Below, piece by piece: positions 44,734 through 55,322 of a stretch of 64,000 nucleotides of DNA. The notes below the pieces were generated by a model. It saw nothing but the letters and a program-made list of their open reading frames with translations, did not search any database and was not told the origin of the DNA. The DNA comes from Enterococcus malodoratus ATCC 43197 (GTDB taxonomy: Bacteria; Bacillota; Bacilli; Lactobacillales; Enterococcaceae), in contig NZ_KE136481.1 of NCBI RefSeq assembly GCF_000407185.1, positions 1,211,636 through 1,275,635 of the forward strand, read 5' to 3'. The position numbers and the translations under genes were made by a program. Position 1 is the first letter of the stretch; each line of letters begins with the position of its first letter.

Positions 44734-46512
44734 TTATCCCTCTTTCATTTCTATATATAGTGGTTCTTTTAATAAACTTATTTCAGGTTGATACGTGCCT
44801 TCAGTTTCGAAAATGACGATCTCGTTGTTTCCTTTGTTTAGCAACCCTTTAGGAATGTATAGTGAAAGCGTAGGTCCCACTTCCCAGAAACGGCCGATAT
44901 TCGTTTGATTAACGAAAACGACACCTTTACCAAATTTTGCTAAATCAAGAAAACAATCTTCAACTTCCTCCAAAGCTACCTCATAGCGATAAAAACTTGG
45001 CTGATTGGCCTGCCACTCTTTTGAATAATCGACGTTCTCACATGAATCCAACGGCAGACAATAGTGCTCCCAATTAGTAATAAAATGCAGATCCGCCATC
45101 ACTCCGGTACGAACTCCTTTTTTCTGAGTATCCGCAAATAATTTATGACCGTAATTGACTCGCCCCATGTTTTCGATTAAAACATCGATTTGGTTGTTCG
45201 CTTGTTTCAAAGGAACAGTTATATCCTCGCCTATCTCCGTTTGATACTGTGTCGCCTTCAGCTCCTGATTGACAAACAGCTGGCTGCGGTCGCGACCATC
45301 AATCACTCTCAGTCTTTCTTCTTCCGCGTCCTTTTCAATTGTCGTTCGATACAGCAAGTACCCGGTATTTTGGCCTAACTGCTCCATTGTTTGCGGATAC
45401 TTCGAGCGAACAGGTTCGCTGATAGTCTCCAACGTAGCAAACAAACTAACCTTGTCTGTTAAAGGAATACTTTTCTTTTCCATCGTCTGCTTAATCAGCG
45501 GTTCCATTTGCGGAAGCTCAGGATAATTCTCGCGGATCATCTTTTGGATCGCGTAATATTTCTCAGTTGGATTTCCTTGTTCGTCTAGTGGCGCGCCGTA
45601 ATCATAGGAAGTGATCTGCGGTAAATCAATCACTCCGCGAGCAGAGCTGCCATTCATAAAACCAAAATTGGTTCCCCCATGAAACATGTACAAGTTGATA
45701 CTTCCCTGGACTAGGACCTCTCTCACTGCCTCAGCCAATTCTTGCGGGTCGCGTTGAATGATGGGTTCTTTCCAGCGATTAAACCAGCCATCCCAAAACT
45801 CCATACACATTAACGGCCATTTCTTGTCATGTTCATCAAAGAAACTTTGCATCGATGCGAAATTTTCTTTTGCTTTAGAACCAAAATTGCCAGTAACTAA
45901 AATATCTTCATCGATCATGCTGCCAGCTCGCAAAGTCGCCCGCCAAGGACCATCTGATGTGAAAAGCGGTGCTGTTATGTCTCGCTCAATCATCAGATCA
46001 CGAACCGAACGCAGATATTCTTTTTCTTCTCCATAGGAACCGTATTCATTTTCAATTTGAATCATCAGGATATTGCCGCCATTAGAAAGCTGATGCGGCA
46101 CAATCTTTTTCAGCAGAACATCATAATAGTCAGCGACATGATTCAAATAAACGGTTTCATTTGAACGGATTCGAGTTGATTCATTTAAGAGCCATGCTGG
46201 AAAACCGCCAAACTCCCACTCGGCACAAATGTAAGGTGCAGGTCGAACAATTGCATAGAGCCCCAAATCCTGAGCAATTGATAAAAACCGCTCCAAGTCC
46301 AAAATGCCCTCAAAATGGAAGTCATTCTTTTTCGGTTCATGCAAGTTCCACGGTACATAGGTCTCAACCGTATTAAATCCTAAGGCCCTCAAGTTATATA
46401 ATGAATGATACCAATCGGCAGGATCGACCCGGAAATAATGAATCGCTCCAGACATAATCTTGAAAGGTTCTCCATTCAAAAGAAACTCTTCTTTAATTTC
46501 AAAAGTATCCAA
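44734..46512 (-). CDS. bgaC: GH35 beta-galactosidase, BgaC-like
   Basis: 592 residues with no signal peptide, so intracellular. The GH35 core is very well preserved: SGAIHYFRVDPADWYHSLYNL, ETYVPWNLHEP, acid/base Glu in QIENEYGSYG (Glu156) and nucleophile Glu in CMEFWDGWFNRW (Glu238). C-terminal jelly-roll domains follow, with VIDGRDRSQLFVN and GRFWEVGPTLSLYIPKG. It resembles pneumococcal BgaC closely from memory, an enzyme specific for terminal beta-1,3-galactose. Start is TTG at 46512, supported by GGAG. First gene of the PTS operon. It probably splits imported Gal-beta-1,3-HexNAc phosphate. Confidence 0.94.
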   Translation of the reverse strand: MDTFEIKEEFLLNGEPFKIMSGAIHYFRVDPADWYHSLYNLRALGFNTVETYVPWNLHEPKKNDFHFEGILDLERFLSIAQDLGLYAIVRPAPYICAEWEFGGFPAWLLNESTRIRSNETVYLNHVADYYDVLLKKIVPHQLSNGGNILMIQIENEYGSYGEEKEYLRSVRDLMIERDITAPLFTSDGPWRATLRAGSMIDEDILVTGNFGSKAKENFASMQSFFDEHDKKWPLMCMEFWDGWFNRWKEPIIQRDPQELAEAVREVLVQGSINLYMFHGGTNFGFMNGSSARGVIDLPQITSYDYGAPLDEQGNPTEKYYAIQKMIRENYPELPQMEPLIKQTMEKKSIPLTDKVSLFATLETISEPVRSKYPQTMEQLGQNTGYLLYRTTIEKDAEEERLRVIDGRDRSQLFVNQELKATQYQTEIGEDITVPLKQANNQIDVLIENMGRVNYGHKLFADTQKKGVRTGVMADLHFITNWEHYCLPLDSCENVDYSKEWQANQPSFYRYEVALEEVEDCFLDLAKFGKGVVFVNQTNIGRFWEVGPTLSLYIPKGLLNKGNNEIVIFETEGTYQPEISLLKEPLYIEMKEG

Positions 46513-46526
46513 AAGCTCACTCCTTA

Positions 46527-46559
46527 ATGAAAGCGTTTTTAATATATTAATATATTAAA
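46527..46559. promoter_or_regulatory. cre-like site and 22-bp palindrome in the bgaC/gntR intergenic region
   Basis: ATGAAAGCGTTTTTA (46527-46541) resembles a CcpA cre site. Directly overlapping it, 46538-46559 is a perfect 22-bp palindrome with half-site TTTAATATATT. Both lie between the bgaC start (46512) and the divergent GntR start (46682), close to bgaC. The palindrome could be the operator of the GntR regulator, though AT-palindromes also arise by chance. Confidence 0.5.
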
Positions 46560-46681
46560 TTATTTTAAATAGAAAGTCAATCCTTTCTATTCTCTTCTGA
46601 TGTGTTAAAATCAAGCCATAGAGGGAACTCAAACTATTCTAATGAAATTTTTAGTCCCTATTCATTATTTGGAGGAATATT

Positions 46682-47392
46682 ATGGCAATCCCAAAATATC
46701 AAATCATCAAAGATGAGCTGAAGCAGCAAATCATTTCTGGTAAATTTGAAAATGGCGACAAGTTTTATACCGAAGCAGAATTGGCAGAGATGTTCAAAGT
46801 CAGCTCGATCACAGTTATTCGCGCATTAAATGATTTAGTGAAGGACGGTTTTCTTGTTCGTCATCAAGGGCGCGGCTCCTTCGTCTCCCGAGCTCGGAAA
46901 GGAAAAGTAGTCGAATTTTCCGATATAGAATTATTTCCCATCAGCCACGATCAAGTACAAGTGCTATCGATCGTTCGCGGCAATGATCCAGAATTTTTGA
47001 GCAAGTTAGAGCTGTCGGATACTGCTTTCTATTATTGTATTGAACGGTTGCGTACCACAGAAGACGTCCCTTACATGTATCATCGGACGTATTTACCGGA
47101 ACAATATGTAAATTCGAATTTTCCGGAATTAGGCTACTATAGCTCAATTTATCAGCGCTTCAAATTGGATTACAACATTCATATGAACGAAGAGAATTTT
47201 ACCGAAACCAATGAAATCAAATTTCCTACTCCTAACGAGGAGGCCGAAAAACTACAAATTTCTACCGACGAACCGACCGTTTTACAGATTCGAGTAACAA
47301 AACGGCGGGATACTCAACAAGTACTGGAATACGTTGAGACCTATAAGAAATGGAACTTTTACAAGATCGAACTGGTTTCAAAAACGAATTAA
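46682..47392 (+). CDS. GntR/HutC-family regulator (UTRA domain)
   Basis: 236 residues. The N-terminal winged helix contains YQIIKDELKQQIISGKF, ELAEMFKVSSITVIRALNDL and HQGRGSFVS. The C-terminal UTRA domain (CIERLRTTEDVPYMYHRTYLP) binds a sugar-phosphate effector. It is divergent from bgaC and convergent with lacC, so it probably represses the bgaC-PTS operon until a pathway phosphosugar appears. Start ATG has GGAGGA. Ends in a terminator at 47396-47422. A second GntR/UTRA gene lies at 50621-51352; the two may sense different intermediates. Confidence 0.93.
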   Translation: MAIPKYQIIKDELKQQIISGKFENGDKFYTEAELAEMFKVSSITVIRALNDLVKDGFLVRHQGRGSFVSRARKGKVVEFSDIELFPISHDQVQVLSIVRGNDPEFLSKLELSDTAFYYCIERLRTTEDVPYMYHRTYLPEQYVNSNFPELGYYSSIYQRFKLDYNIHMNEENFTETNEIKFPTPNEEAEKLQISTDEPTVLQIRVTKRRDTQQVLEYVETYKKWNFYKIELVSKTN

Positions 47393-47395
47393 TGC

Positions 47396-48363
<968 letters not shown>

Positions 48364-48405
48364 CTAATTTATTTTTTCCTGCCGTATAATATCTAGCTGG
48401 ATATT

Positions 48406-49413
48406 CTATTTCATGACGGCTTCTTCAGCGACTTGAACTTTTTCGAACCAAGAACTTGCCGTTTGGGCTAGAACCTTATTCAAGCCTTCAATATTTTCTC
48501 GTCCTTCTTTTTGCAGCCACTCACGAGCAGCCGCTTCGCCTGATTCGATGTAAGGTTTCACGCCATTTTTCCAAGTAGCACGTCCGCATAAAACACCGTT
48601 AAATGTTGACCCAGCCTCTTTAGCAAAGACTAACGTTTGTTGGAACAACTCTGTTGAAACACCAGCGCTCAAAAAAATGAAGGGCAAATCTGTCGCTTGG
48701 CTTTGTTCTAAGAAATAGTTTGCGGCTTCTGCTTTGGTATAAGCTGTTTCACCTGTTGCGAACCCTTCGACATAATTCATGTTGACCGGCACTTCGACTT
48801 TCAAGACATCCACTTTGTATTGCGGTTTCGAAAATTCCTTCATCATCTCATTGACTTTATGTGGTTTTACTTTGGCATATTCCAATGAGCCGGCATCGCT
48901 ATTTTGAGCATCATAAGAAACCAATTCTAAATAGAATGGCAGGTCTTCTTCCGCACACTCGCTGCCTAATCGTTCAATAAAAACATGCTTTTGATGATTG
49001 ATCGCTTGATCTTCATCGACATCATAATAAAGCAGGAACTTGATCGCATCTGCTCCTTGTTCTTTCAAACGTAGGACAGACCAATCCGCTAATAAATCCG
49101 GTAAACGACCAGGTGTCGTCGCATCATAGCCGGTTTTTTCATAGGCTAATAATAGACCTGCATCTTCATGACGAGCTTTAGCCGCCGGCAAGCCATATTC
49201 TGGGTCTAATAGGATAGATGATGCATAGGGAGTCAATTCACTGGAGACTAATTCCTTGAATCCTTCAATATGTGCATCTGTTGGTTCTGCGTCTAATGCT
49301 TTGATCATTTTCTTCAACGCCCCACGCTGATCGATCGCCAAAGCACTGATAATTCCTTCTTTTGTTGATAAGCGATCCATCGCCGCCTTTTTGCCTGCTG
49401 TTAATGTAAGCAT
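48406..49413 (-). CDS. lacD: Tagatose-1,6-bisphosphate aldolase
   Basis: 335 residues from ATG 49413 (GGGAGGAAG upstream). A class I aldolase of the LacD family: [15 protein letters not shown] at the N-terminus, [17 protein letters not shown] in the middle, and the Schiff-base Lys in [15 protein letters not shown]. It splits tagatose-1,6-bisphosphate into glyceraldehyde-3-P and dihydroxyacetone-P. It lies 22 bp after agaS and 60 bp before lacC, so the three form one unit. Confidence 0.94.
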   Translation of the reverse strand: MLTLTAGKKAAMDRLSTKEGIISALAIDQRGALKKMIKALDAEPTDAHIEGFKELVSSELTPYASSILLDPEYGLPAAKARHEDAGLLLAYEKTGYDATTPGRLPDLLADWSVLRLKEQGADAIKFLLYYDVDEDQAINHQKHVFIERLGSECAEEDLPFYLELVSYDAQNSDAGSLEYAKVKPHKVNEMMKEFSKPQYKVDVLKVEVPVNMNYVEGFATGETAYTKAEAANYFLEQSQATDLPFIFLSAGVSTELFQQTLVFAKEAGSTFNGVLCGRATWKNGVKPYIESGEAAAREWLQKEGRENIEGLNKVLAQTASSWFEKVQVAEEAVMK

Positions 49414-49435
49414 GGTTCTTCCTCCCAATTGACTC

Positions 49436-50608
49436 TTACTTGTACTCATGAATCGTTACGCCTTTTACGACACGGTTAACCGTTCCTGTTGGTGACGGGG
49501 TATCAGGTTTGTTTGCCACTTTGATTGAAGTCAATAATGCTACGGTCTGTGCCACCATGACATCTGCTAAGGCTAAATAGCCGTCGGGCAATAATTGTGC
49601 ATCTGTTGAAAATTCAAATTTGTTTCCTGAGAAATTACGTTTGCCTGATTGTGTGAAAGCAAAAACACCGGAAGCGATTTCATCTTCATGAACTTCTTCT
49701 AAGACATCCAAGTCATAATCACGTGTATACGGATCATTGTTAACAAAGCCGAACATCACTGTTTTTTCATTAATGAAAGATTTAGGTCCATGACGGAATC
49801 CCATTGATGAATCGAAAACTGTCGCTATTTTGCCAGCTGTTAATTCTAAAATCTTCAATTGCGCTTCTCGGGTCAATCCAGCCAAACTTCCTGAACCGAC
49901 ATAAACGATTCGTTCATAATCCAGTTCAACAATCTTTTCAATCTCAGTCTCGCGAGCAATAACCTCTTTGCCTAATGAAATTAGGGTTTCAACATATTGT
50001 TGTTTTTCTTTTAAGTCGGTTTGATCAAAGGTCAACAACGCTCCTAGAGTCATACAAGAAAAACTACCTGTCATCGCGAACCCGTCGTCGTTCGAACGAG
50101 CCGGCATCAATAATAGGAAACTGTTCGATTGTTCCTTACTGATTTGAGCCAATTTCCCATCTTCCGCACAGGTAATCGATAGATGATGGATCGTATCAAC
50201 CACTTGGTCGGCAACCTCGACAGCCGCTATACTTTCAGGACTGTTCCCGCTTCTGGCAAATGAAACCAATAATGTCGGTTCTTCCTTAATCAAATATTCT
50301 TCCGGTTCCGCCACAATATCCGTGGTACCGATACTTTCAAAACTAAAGGTTTGACGATCGCCATGTTTGCGCAAATAAGGAACTACGGTATCGCCGACAT
50401 ATTGTGACGTACCTGCACCAGTGAAAATCACTCTTGTGCGTTTGCCTTGTGCTTGTTTTTTAACTTCTGCTAAAAAGTTTTCTAGTTCCGATTGTGCGGC
50501 TTGATAAAGTCCAACGGTTTCTTCCCACAATTCTGGTTGCTGACGGATCTCGCGAGTCGTGATCTCCGCACCTAATTCTTCTAATTTTTCTTTTTCTACG
50601 GTAAACAT
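49436..50608 (-). CDS. agaS: Galactosamine-6-phosphate deaminase/isomerase, AgaS
   Basis: 390 residues with two SIS domains. [21 protein letters not shown] is the first sugar-isomerase site. [20 protein letters not shown] and [17 protein letters not shown] match the AgaS pattern. AgaS converts galactosamine-6-P to tagatose-6-P with loss of ammonia. It would feed LacC and LacD directly. ATG start with GGAGAG seven bases upstream, 12 bp after the GntR gene. A NagA-type deacetylase, needed to make its substrate from GalNAc-6-P, is not in the window. Confidence 0.93.
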   Translation of the reverse strand: MFTVEKEKLEELGAEITTREIRQQPELWEETVGLYQAAQSELENFLAEVKKQAQGKRTRVIFTGAGTSQYVGDTVVPYLRKHGDRQTFSFESIGTTDIVAEPEEYLIKEEPTLLVSFARSGNSPESIAAVEVADQVVDTIHHLSITCAEDGKLAQISKEQSNSFLLLMPARSNDDGFAMTGSFSCMTLGALLTFDQTDLKEKQQYVETLISLGKEVIARETEIEKIVELDYERIVYVGSGSLAGLTREAQLKILELTAGKIATVFDSSMGFRHGPKSFINEKTVMFGFVNNDPYTRDYDLDVLEEVHEDEIASGVFAFTQSGKRNFSGNKFEFSTDAQLLPDGYLALADVMVAQTVALLTSIKVANKPDTPSPTGTVNRVVKGVTIHEYK

Positions 50609-50620
50609 GCTGCAACTCTC

Positions 50621-51352
50621 CTAACTATTTCGAATATGGCGAATCTGATAATGAAATTGATCCGCACGAGCGACACTCAAAGTAAATTCAATAATTTCAT
50701 TTTTCATGTTGTAGGTTTGACGGGCCAAATGAAGAACCGGCGCTCCGATTGGAATCATCAATTGTTTCGCATCATCTTTCGCGGCGACACTGGCATACAA
50801 TTCTTCATCGGCTAAACGGACTGTTTGATCGAAATCCTCTGAAAAAAGATCATATAGCGGCTTACTGCGTAAAAGCTGGTCGTCTAACGTTAAGAAGTAT
50901 TTGACCGGTAAATAGCTGTCCTCGATCATTAATGGTTCCCGATCGGCACTACGCAGCCGGCTCAACTTAAAGACGGTTTCACCTAATGACAGATTAAGAT
51001 GCTGAGAAATAAATTTGTCTGCCTCGATTTTTTCAAAAGATAAAATTCTAGTCTCTGGATTTCGTCCCAGACTTTTCATTTGCTCGGTAAAACTATACGC
51101 TCCAGCTATATCCGCGGCGTCCTTTTTTAGATCAGAAACAAAGGTGCCCTTTCCATGACGACGATAGATATAACCATCATTTTCCAATTCCTGCAGAGCC
51201 AAGCGAACCGTCGTCCGACTAACTCCATATTGTGTTGTCAATTCTCGTTCAGAGGGCAACTTATCATGAGGAATCATGCTCGTTTCCATCCGTTTTTTCA
51301 ATAAATCAACGAGTTGATGATACAAAGCTTTGTTTTTAAACGCATTTTCCAT
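50621..51352 (-). CDS. GntR/HutC-family regulator (UTRA domain), first gene of agaS-lacDC unit
   Basis: 243 residues. Winged helix with KLPSERELTTQYGVSRTTVRLALQELENDGYIYRRHGKGTFVS, read in parts: ELTTQYGVSRTTVRLA and RRHGKGTFVS. The UTRA domain contains FKLSRLRSADREPLMIEDSYLP. It is the first gene of the leftward unit gntR-agaS-lacD-lacC. A palindrome TGGTTATAACCA lies 23 bp upstream and is probably its own operator, giving autoregulated control by an amino-sugar phosphate. Confidence 0.94.
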   Translation of the reverse strand: MENAFKNKALYHQLVDLLKKRMETSMIPHDKLPSERELTTQYGVSRTTVRLALQELENDGYIYRRHGKGTFVSDLKKDAADIAGAYSFTEQMKSLGRNPETRILSFEKIEADKFISQHLNLSLGETVFKLSRLRSADREPLMIEDSYLPVKYFLTLDDQLLRSKPLYDLFSEDFDQTVRLADEELYASVAAKDDAKQLMIPIGAPVLHLARQTYNMKNEIIEFTLSVARADQFHYQIRHIRNS

Positions 51353-51374
51353 GGGATTTTCCTACCTTCATAAC

Positions 51375-51386
51375 TGGTTATAACCA
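51375..51386. promoter_or_regulatory. Candidate GntR operator TGGTTATAACCA
   Basis: A perfect 12-bp palindrome between the gntR start (51352) and the L,D-transpeptidase gene. Its form (TGGT-ATA-ACCA) resembles known HutC/NagR-family operators. A second, longer-spaced repeat AATACCA-N11-TGGTATT occurs at 51559-51583. Confidence 0.55.
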
Positions 51387-51593
51387 CAACCCAATGGTAA
51401 GGTGGTTTTTTTATGTTTGTCAATACAAAAATTTTAGAAATAGAATCAATATTTAACAATCATTGATCTAAAAAGGTTTTATGTGTCGAAAATCCTTTTC
51501 TTAGAGATTCAGAATTTCTCTTCCGTTTTTATTTTTGGACTAAACGAATCAAAAATCTAATACCAGTTGCATGTAGTGGTATTCAATTAAGTA

Positions 51594-51624
51594 CAAAAAA
51601 AGTGCCGACCAAATGGTCAGCACT
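51594..51624 (-). terminator. Terminator of the L,D-transpeptidase gene
   Basis: Arms AGTGCCGACC (51601-51610) and GGTCAGCACT (51615-51624) pair with one G-U, then a T-run on the minus strand. Confidence 0.92.
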
Positions 51625-51641
51625 GCAACTCTATTTTTTCA

Positions 51642-53045
51642 TTAGAAAACAAGAACCGGCGTTCCTACTTCCAGCATTGGGTACAATTCATCCATTTTAG
51701 CTGGCGGAGTATTGATACAGCCATGAGACCCTCGATACAACCACAGGTCCCCGCCATAAGCATATTGCCAATCAGAATCATGAATCCCAACACCGGTTTT
51801 ATCAATCGGCATCCAATAACGTACGGGACTGGCATATTTTGAGCCGTCATCATTCAATCCCCGCAAAACCTGATCCGTTGATTTACTGGTCACGTAATTT
51901 ATGCCTGGCGGCGTCGGTGTCGAAGGTTTCCCGCTGACAATGTCAGTCTCAAAATTCACTTTTCCATCTTTGTAATACCACATGTATTGATTTTGCAAAT
52001 CCACCTCTACATAAGTATTCCCGATATTCGTCTGCACATTTGGCACATCACTCTCTACCAGCGGAACTCGGCTGAAGTTTTGTCCTTCCAAGATTTGAGC
52101 GGACAATGCTTTGACCTCTGCCGGAATATCGATCGACCAACTATAGATTCCAACAGGCACAGCAACATTTCCCCGGCGCGTGCTGCTAAATTGTGTAGGA
52201 TTATTTTTCGTATTATACTCTTCATTCAGTTTCGTTAGATAAGCGGTCACTTCATCCTGATTCAACGATATTTCTTTCTGCTCGTTTATCGTAAGCCAAT
52301 TGCGCAGCTCGTCAGTAGAAATTTTCACCTGTTTGCCGCTGATCGTATAAACCGCCTCTAGCTTAGCCAATTGATTCATTTCAGCTTTCCGTTTTCTTAG
52401 TCCGCTGTCCTTTTTTGTTAAAATCGGCTGCGCGTAATAATTTTCCGCGTTCAATGAATTTTTGCCATTTTCCAAGTTCTTTCTCAAAGCCTTTTGTGCG
52501 GCCGCCACATCAATCGTCGTTCCTTGTTTTTCAGGAACGATTACGAAATTGTCTTTCTTCCATTCGATCGTCGCATTCTTCGTGGGAATCCGCGTCGTAT
52601 TTTTTTGAAGAATCTCCATTCCTAAACCTTCCACTAGTTGATCAACTTGCGCTTGATCATACGTACTAGAAAGTTGATGCTGGCTCCCTGTGAAAAAGTG
52701 CAATCCCCAAGCAAATGGATTTTGCTGCTGCTTGATCCCAGCAAGCTCTTTCACGTGATCCTTCTGCCAACCCAAATCGCTTCGCTTAATGTTCCTCCAC
52801 GAAGTATTATCTAAACGAATGGCAAATGGCGCTTCTGAAAATTTTGTTTTTATTTTTTTGTTGGCCTGATTGATGGTCAGTCCACCGACATTAATGCTAT
52901 TAACCTTGGTTTTAGGCAACAATCGATCTGCATATTGAATACTCTTAAATGAATAGAAACTAACAACGACAAGTAAAACTACCAAACTGATAATAATGAT
53001 TTTTTTCTTTTTATCTTGAAAAAAATCGGTCTCAAACCCTCTCAA
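51642..53045 (-). CDS. L,D-transpeptidase, Ldtfm-like
   Basis: About 467 residues. N-terminal membrane anchor (IIIISLVVLLVVVSFYSF), two peptidoglycan-binding-like domains (VGGLTINQANKKIKTKF and DLGWQKDHVKE), and a C-terminal YkuD catalytic domain with SHGCINTPPAKMDELY. The Cys and His are intact. It closely resembles Enterococcus faecium Ldtfm (466 aa) in order and size. That enzyme makes 3-3 cross-links and can bypass beta-lactam-sensitive transpeptidases when the precursor has tetrapeptide stems. The start is uncertain; TTG at 53045, eight bases after GAGGG, is favoured over GTG at 53060. Resistance is not implied by sequence alone. Confidence 0.9.
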   Translation of the reverse strand: MRGFETDFFQDKKKKIIIISLVVLLVVVSFYSFKSIQYADRLLPKTKVNSINVGGLTINQANKKIKTKFSEAPFAIRLDNTSWRNIKRSDLGWQKDHVKELAGIKQQQNPFAWGLHFFTGSQHQLSSTYDQAQVDQLVEGLGMEILQKNTTRIPTKNATIEWKKDNFVIVPEKQGTTIDVAAAQKALRKNLENGKNSLNAENYYAQPILTKKDSGLRKRKAEMNQLAKLEAVYTISGKQVKISTDELRNWLTINEQKEISLNQDEVTAYLTKLNEEYNTKNNPTQFSSTRRGNVAVPVGIYSWSIDIPAEVKALSAQILEGQNFSRVPLVESDVPNVQTNIGNTYVEVDLQNQYMWYYKDGKVNFETDIVSGKPSTPTPPGINYVTSKSTDQVLRGLNDDGSKYASPVRYWMPIDKTGVGIHDSDWQYAYGGDLWLYRGSHGCINTPPAKMDELYPMLEVGTPVLVF

Positions 53046-53328
53046 AAAACATACCCTCACTTTTCTTGATTAAAATCGGTCTTTTCACAGCAGCCACCCA
53101 ACTGCCTAGAGAAGGCCATTCCTTTTGCTACCATCATATTCTACCAAAAAAGTAACGGCCATTGTTCTATAATTTATATTTTTTTAGTGAATATGGCGAT
53201 TTTCGAGGAAGAAAAATTTTTTTCTCGATATTTTCCACTAATTAGTATTCGAAAATAGCTTTTAAATAATTAGGTGATCGCGAAGGTAAGACTGAATATA
53301 GTATCCTTTTTTTGTTTGTTCATTACTA

Positions 53329-54315
53329 TTAAGTTATGAATGAAACATGAAATAGCTGATCATCCATTCTACGTTCAGGCTGATCAATGGCCATCTGAAT
53401 CTTTTCGGCATAGGCCTTGCCTAACTTCTTATAAGGCTGGTGAACACTCTTAATTTGCGGTCGTACGATCTGTGTAACTTCTCCTCCATCAAAACCGACA
53501 ACGGTGATCTCTTGATCCATTATTTTCCCACTATCGTAAATTGCTTGATAACAGCCGATGGCTACCATGTCATCACAACAGAAAATGGCACTAACATCCG
53601 TCTCATTTAATAATTCCGAGGCCCCTTGATAGCCTCCTGCAATAGTTAAAGGCATCTGTTTAATATATTTTTCTTCTATTAATAGGCCACAATCTAGTAA
53701 CGCTTGCTGATAAGCTTCAAAACGTTCTGCCAAATGATAGTGCTCGGAATTATCTATTATCAGACCAATCTTTCGATGCCCTTGAGCAAGCAGCCACTCA
53801 ATGGCTCGATAGACACCCGAATATTCATCAATCTTGATCGTCCCATAAAACCCATCATTCAGACCGCGATCTGCAAAAATTACTGGAATATCTCGAAAGC
53901 GTCCATTTTTAAATAGCTTCTTGTCCTGATAATCATTCGGCGTAAATAATAAAATACCTTCAACCGCAATGTTTGCCAGTTGATTTAATAATTCCTGCTC
54001 TTTATCAAATTCATGATCGGACTCGCAAATAATTAGATAATACCCCTGCTTCTCTAATTGATATTTGATTTCTTTTAAGATAGCCGCTGCAAATTGTTCC
54101 GAAAAATCAGGAACGATCACACCGATCGTCTTGGATTTTTTCGCAATAATATTTGAAGCAAAGTAATTGGGTGAATACTCCTGCTCCTCAATCACCTTTA
54201 GCACTCTTTGTTTCGTGGCCTCGCTAAAGCGCCCGCCTTTTTGATTAATGATCTGAGATACCGTTGTGACCGATACTCCCGCCATTTGCGCTACTTCCTT
54301 TATCGTAATCTTCAT
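53329..54315 (-). CDS. LacI-family transcriptional regulator
   Basis: 328 residues. The DNA-binding N-terminus MKITIKEVAQMAGVSVTTVSQIINQKGGRFSEATKQRV is classic LacI (VSVTTVSQIIN recognition helix). A periplasmic-binding-protein-like effector domain follows (IGVIVPDFSEQF, ADRGLNDGFYG, GHRKIGLIIDN), most like RbsR-type regulators. The effector is probably a sugar, but no sugar gene is adjacent; its targets are elsewhere or it regulates itself through the palindromic site at 54438-54452. The 270 bp downstream towards the transpeptidase hold no gene. Confidence 0.92.
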   Translation of the reverse strand: MKITIKEVAQMAGVSVTTVSQIINQKGGRFSEATKQRVLKVIEEQEYSPNYFASNIIAKKSKTIGVIVPDFSEQFAAAILKEIKYQLEKQGYYLIICESDHEFDKEQELLNQLANIAVEGILLFTPNDYQDKKLFKNGRFRDIPVIFADRGLNDGFYGTIKIDEYSGVYRAIEWLLAQGHRKIGLIIDNSEHYHLAERFEAYQQALLDCGLLIEEKYIKQMPLTIAGGYQGASELLNETDVSAIFCCDDMVAIGCYQAIYDSGKIMDQEITVVGFDGGEVTQIVRPQIKSVHQPYKKLGKAYAEKIQMAIDQPERRMDDQLFHVSFIT

Positions 54316-54437
54316 AATTCACCTCGCACATTGTTTGCTTCGTTTACCTTTTCTTAAGAAATATTTGGTCGTTTTTCCGATTTTTTCTCGGTTCAATTTT
54401 CTGATTTTTTACAGCAGAATTTCAACATTGCAACTTT

Positions 54438-54452
54438 TACTAGCGCTTTCAA
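54438..54452. promoter_or_regulatory. Candidate LacI/CcpA-type operator upstream of the lacI-family gene
   Basis: Reading leftwards, TTGAAAGCGCTAGTA resembles LacI-family operators and cre sites (central AGCGCT). It is about 125 bp upstream of the regulator start. The remaining 54316-54692 interval holds AT-rich promoters for the two divergent genes and an inverted repeat GTTACA (54557-54562) / TGTAAC (54577-54582). I see no gene in it. Confidence 0.4.
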
Positions 54453-54692
54453 AAAAGGGCGTTCAGAATAGGGCTCAAAATCCTTATCAACTAGCTCTTT
54501 TCAATTATTCTTAATAGAGATTAAGTATTTCAAAAGTCCCATTTCGGTGATAAGTTGTTACATTTATACATTACTCTGTAACCTATTGTCACTGGTTTAT
54601 AACCCATGCAATACAAAACGATGGTAAAGTATGTCTCGTAGTCGAAATGACTGATTTAAAAAAACAAAAAACTTTTTGGAGGAATTTACATA

Positions 54693-55304
54693 ATGAAACT
54701 TGGAAAAACTCTAGTACTTACGACTTTACTTACAGCCGGTGCAGCATTCGCATTAGGAACAAGCGATGCTCATGCAGCAGAAAACTACACTGTTAAATCT
54801 GGTGATACGTTATCAAAAATCTCAATCAAATTTGCTGGCGACAACAGCTTAGTTGATTCCATTGCAAAAGAAAACAATATTTCTAACGTTGACATGATTA
54901 TCGAAGGTCAAAACTTAACAATCGATACGGACGCTAAAGGAAACACAACAGTGACTCCTGTCCAAGAGCAAGCGGCTCCTGCACAAGCAGCAGCACCTGT
55001 TCAAGAAACAGCAGCCCCTGCTCAACAAGCGGCTCCCGTACAACAAGCTGCAGCCCCTGCTGCTGAAGCTTCAACACCAGCAAATACCAGCTCAGCTAAA
55101 GAATGGATCGCACAACGCGAATCTAGCGGTTCTTATACTGCAACAAACGGTCAATACATCGGACGTTACCAATTATCAGCTTCTTACTTAAATGGTGACT
55201 ACTCTGCAGCTAACCAAGAACGTGTAGCTGACCAATATGTAACTTCTCGTTATGGCTCATGGGAAGGCGCTCAAGCTTTCTGGCAAGCAAACGGCTGGTA
55301 CTAA
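54693..55304 (+). CDS. Secreted LysM protein with Apf-type C-terminal domain
   Basis: 203 residues. Signal peptide (LVLTTLLTAGAAFALGTSDAHAA), a LysM domain (YTVKSGDTLSKISIKFAGD to IIEGQNLTI), and an Ala/Pro/Gln-rich linker of AAPAQ/AAPVQ repeats (about 92-128). The C-terminal domain reads AKEWIAQRESSGSYTATNG and GRYQLSASYLNGDYS, and ends SWEGAQAFWQANGWY. It matches aggregation-promoting factor (Apf) proteins of lactobacilli and looks like a transglycosylase-fold domain with Glu in QRESSGSY. Binds peptidoglycan and probably remodels it. ATG start with GGAGGA; a strong terminator follows. Confidence 0.92.
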   Translation: MKLGKTLVLTTLLTAGAAFALGTSDAHAAENYTVKSGDTLSKISIKFAGDNSLVDSIAKENNISNVDMIIEGQNLTIDTDAKGNTTVTPVQEQAAPAQAAAPVQETAAPAQQAAPVQQAAAPAAEASTPANTSSAKEWIAQRESSGSYTATNGQYIGRYQLSASYLNGDYSAANQERVADQYVTSRYGSWEGAQAFWQANGWY

Positions 55305-55322
55305 GTCGAATAAATAGACTAA

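Noticed and set aside
54541..54692. WalR box or riboswitch before the Apf-like gene
   Set aside because: TGTTAC and TGTAAC occur but not with the five-base spacing of a WalR box, and I see no riboswitch core.
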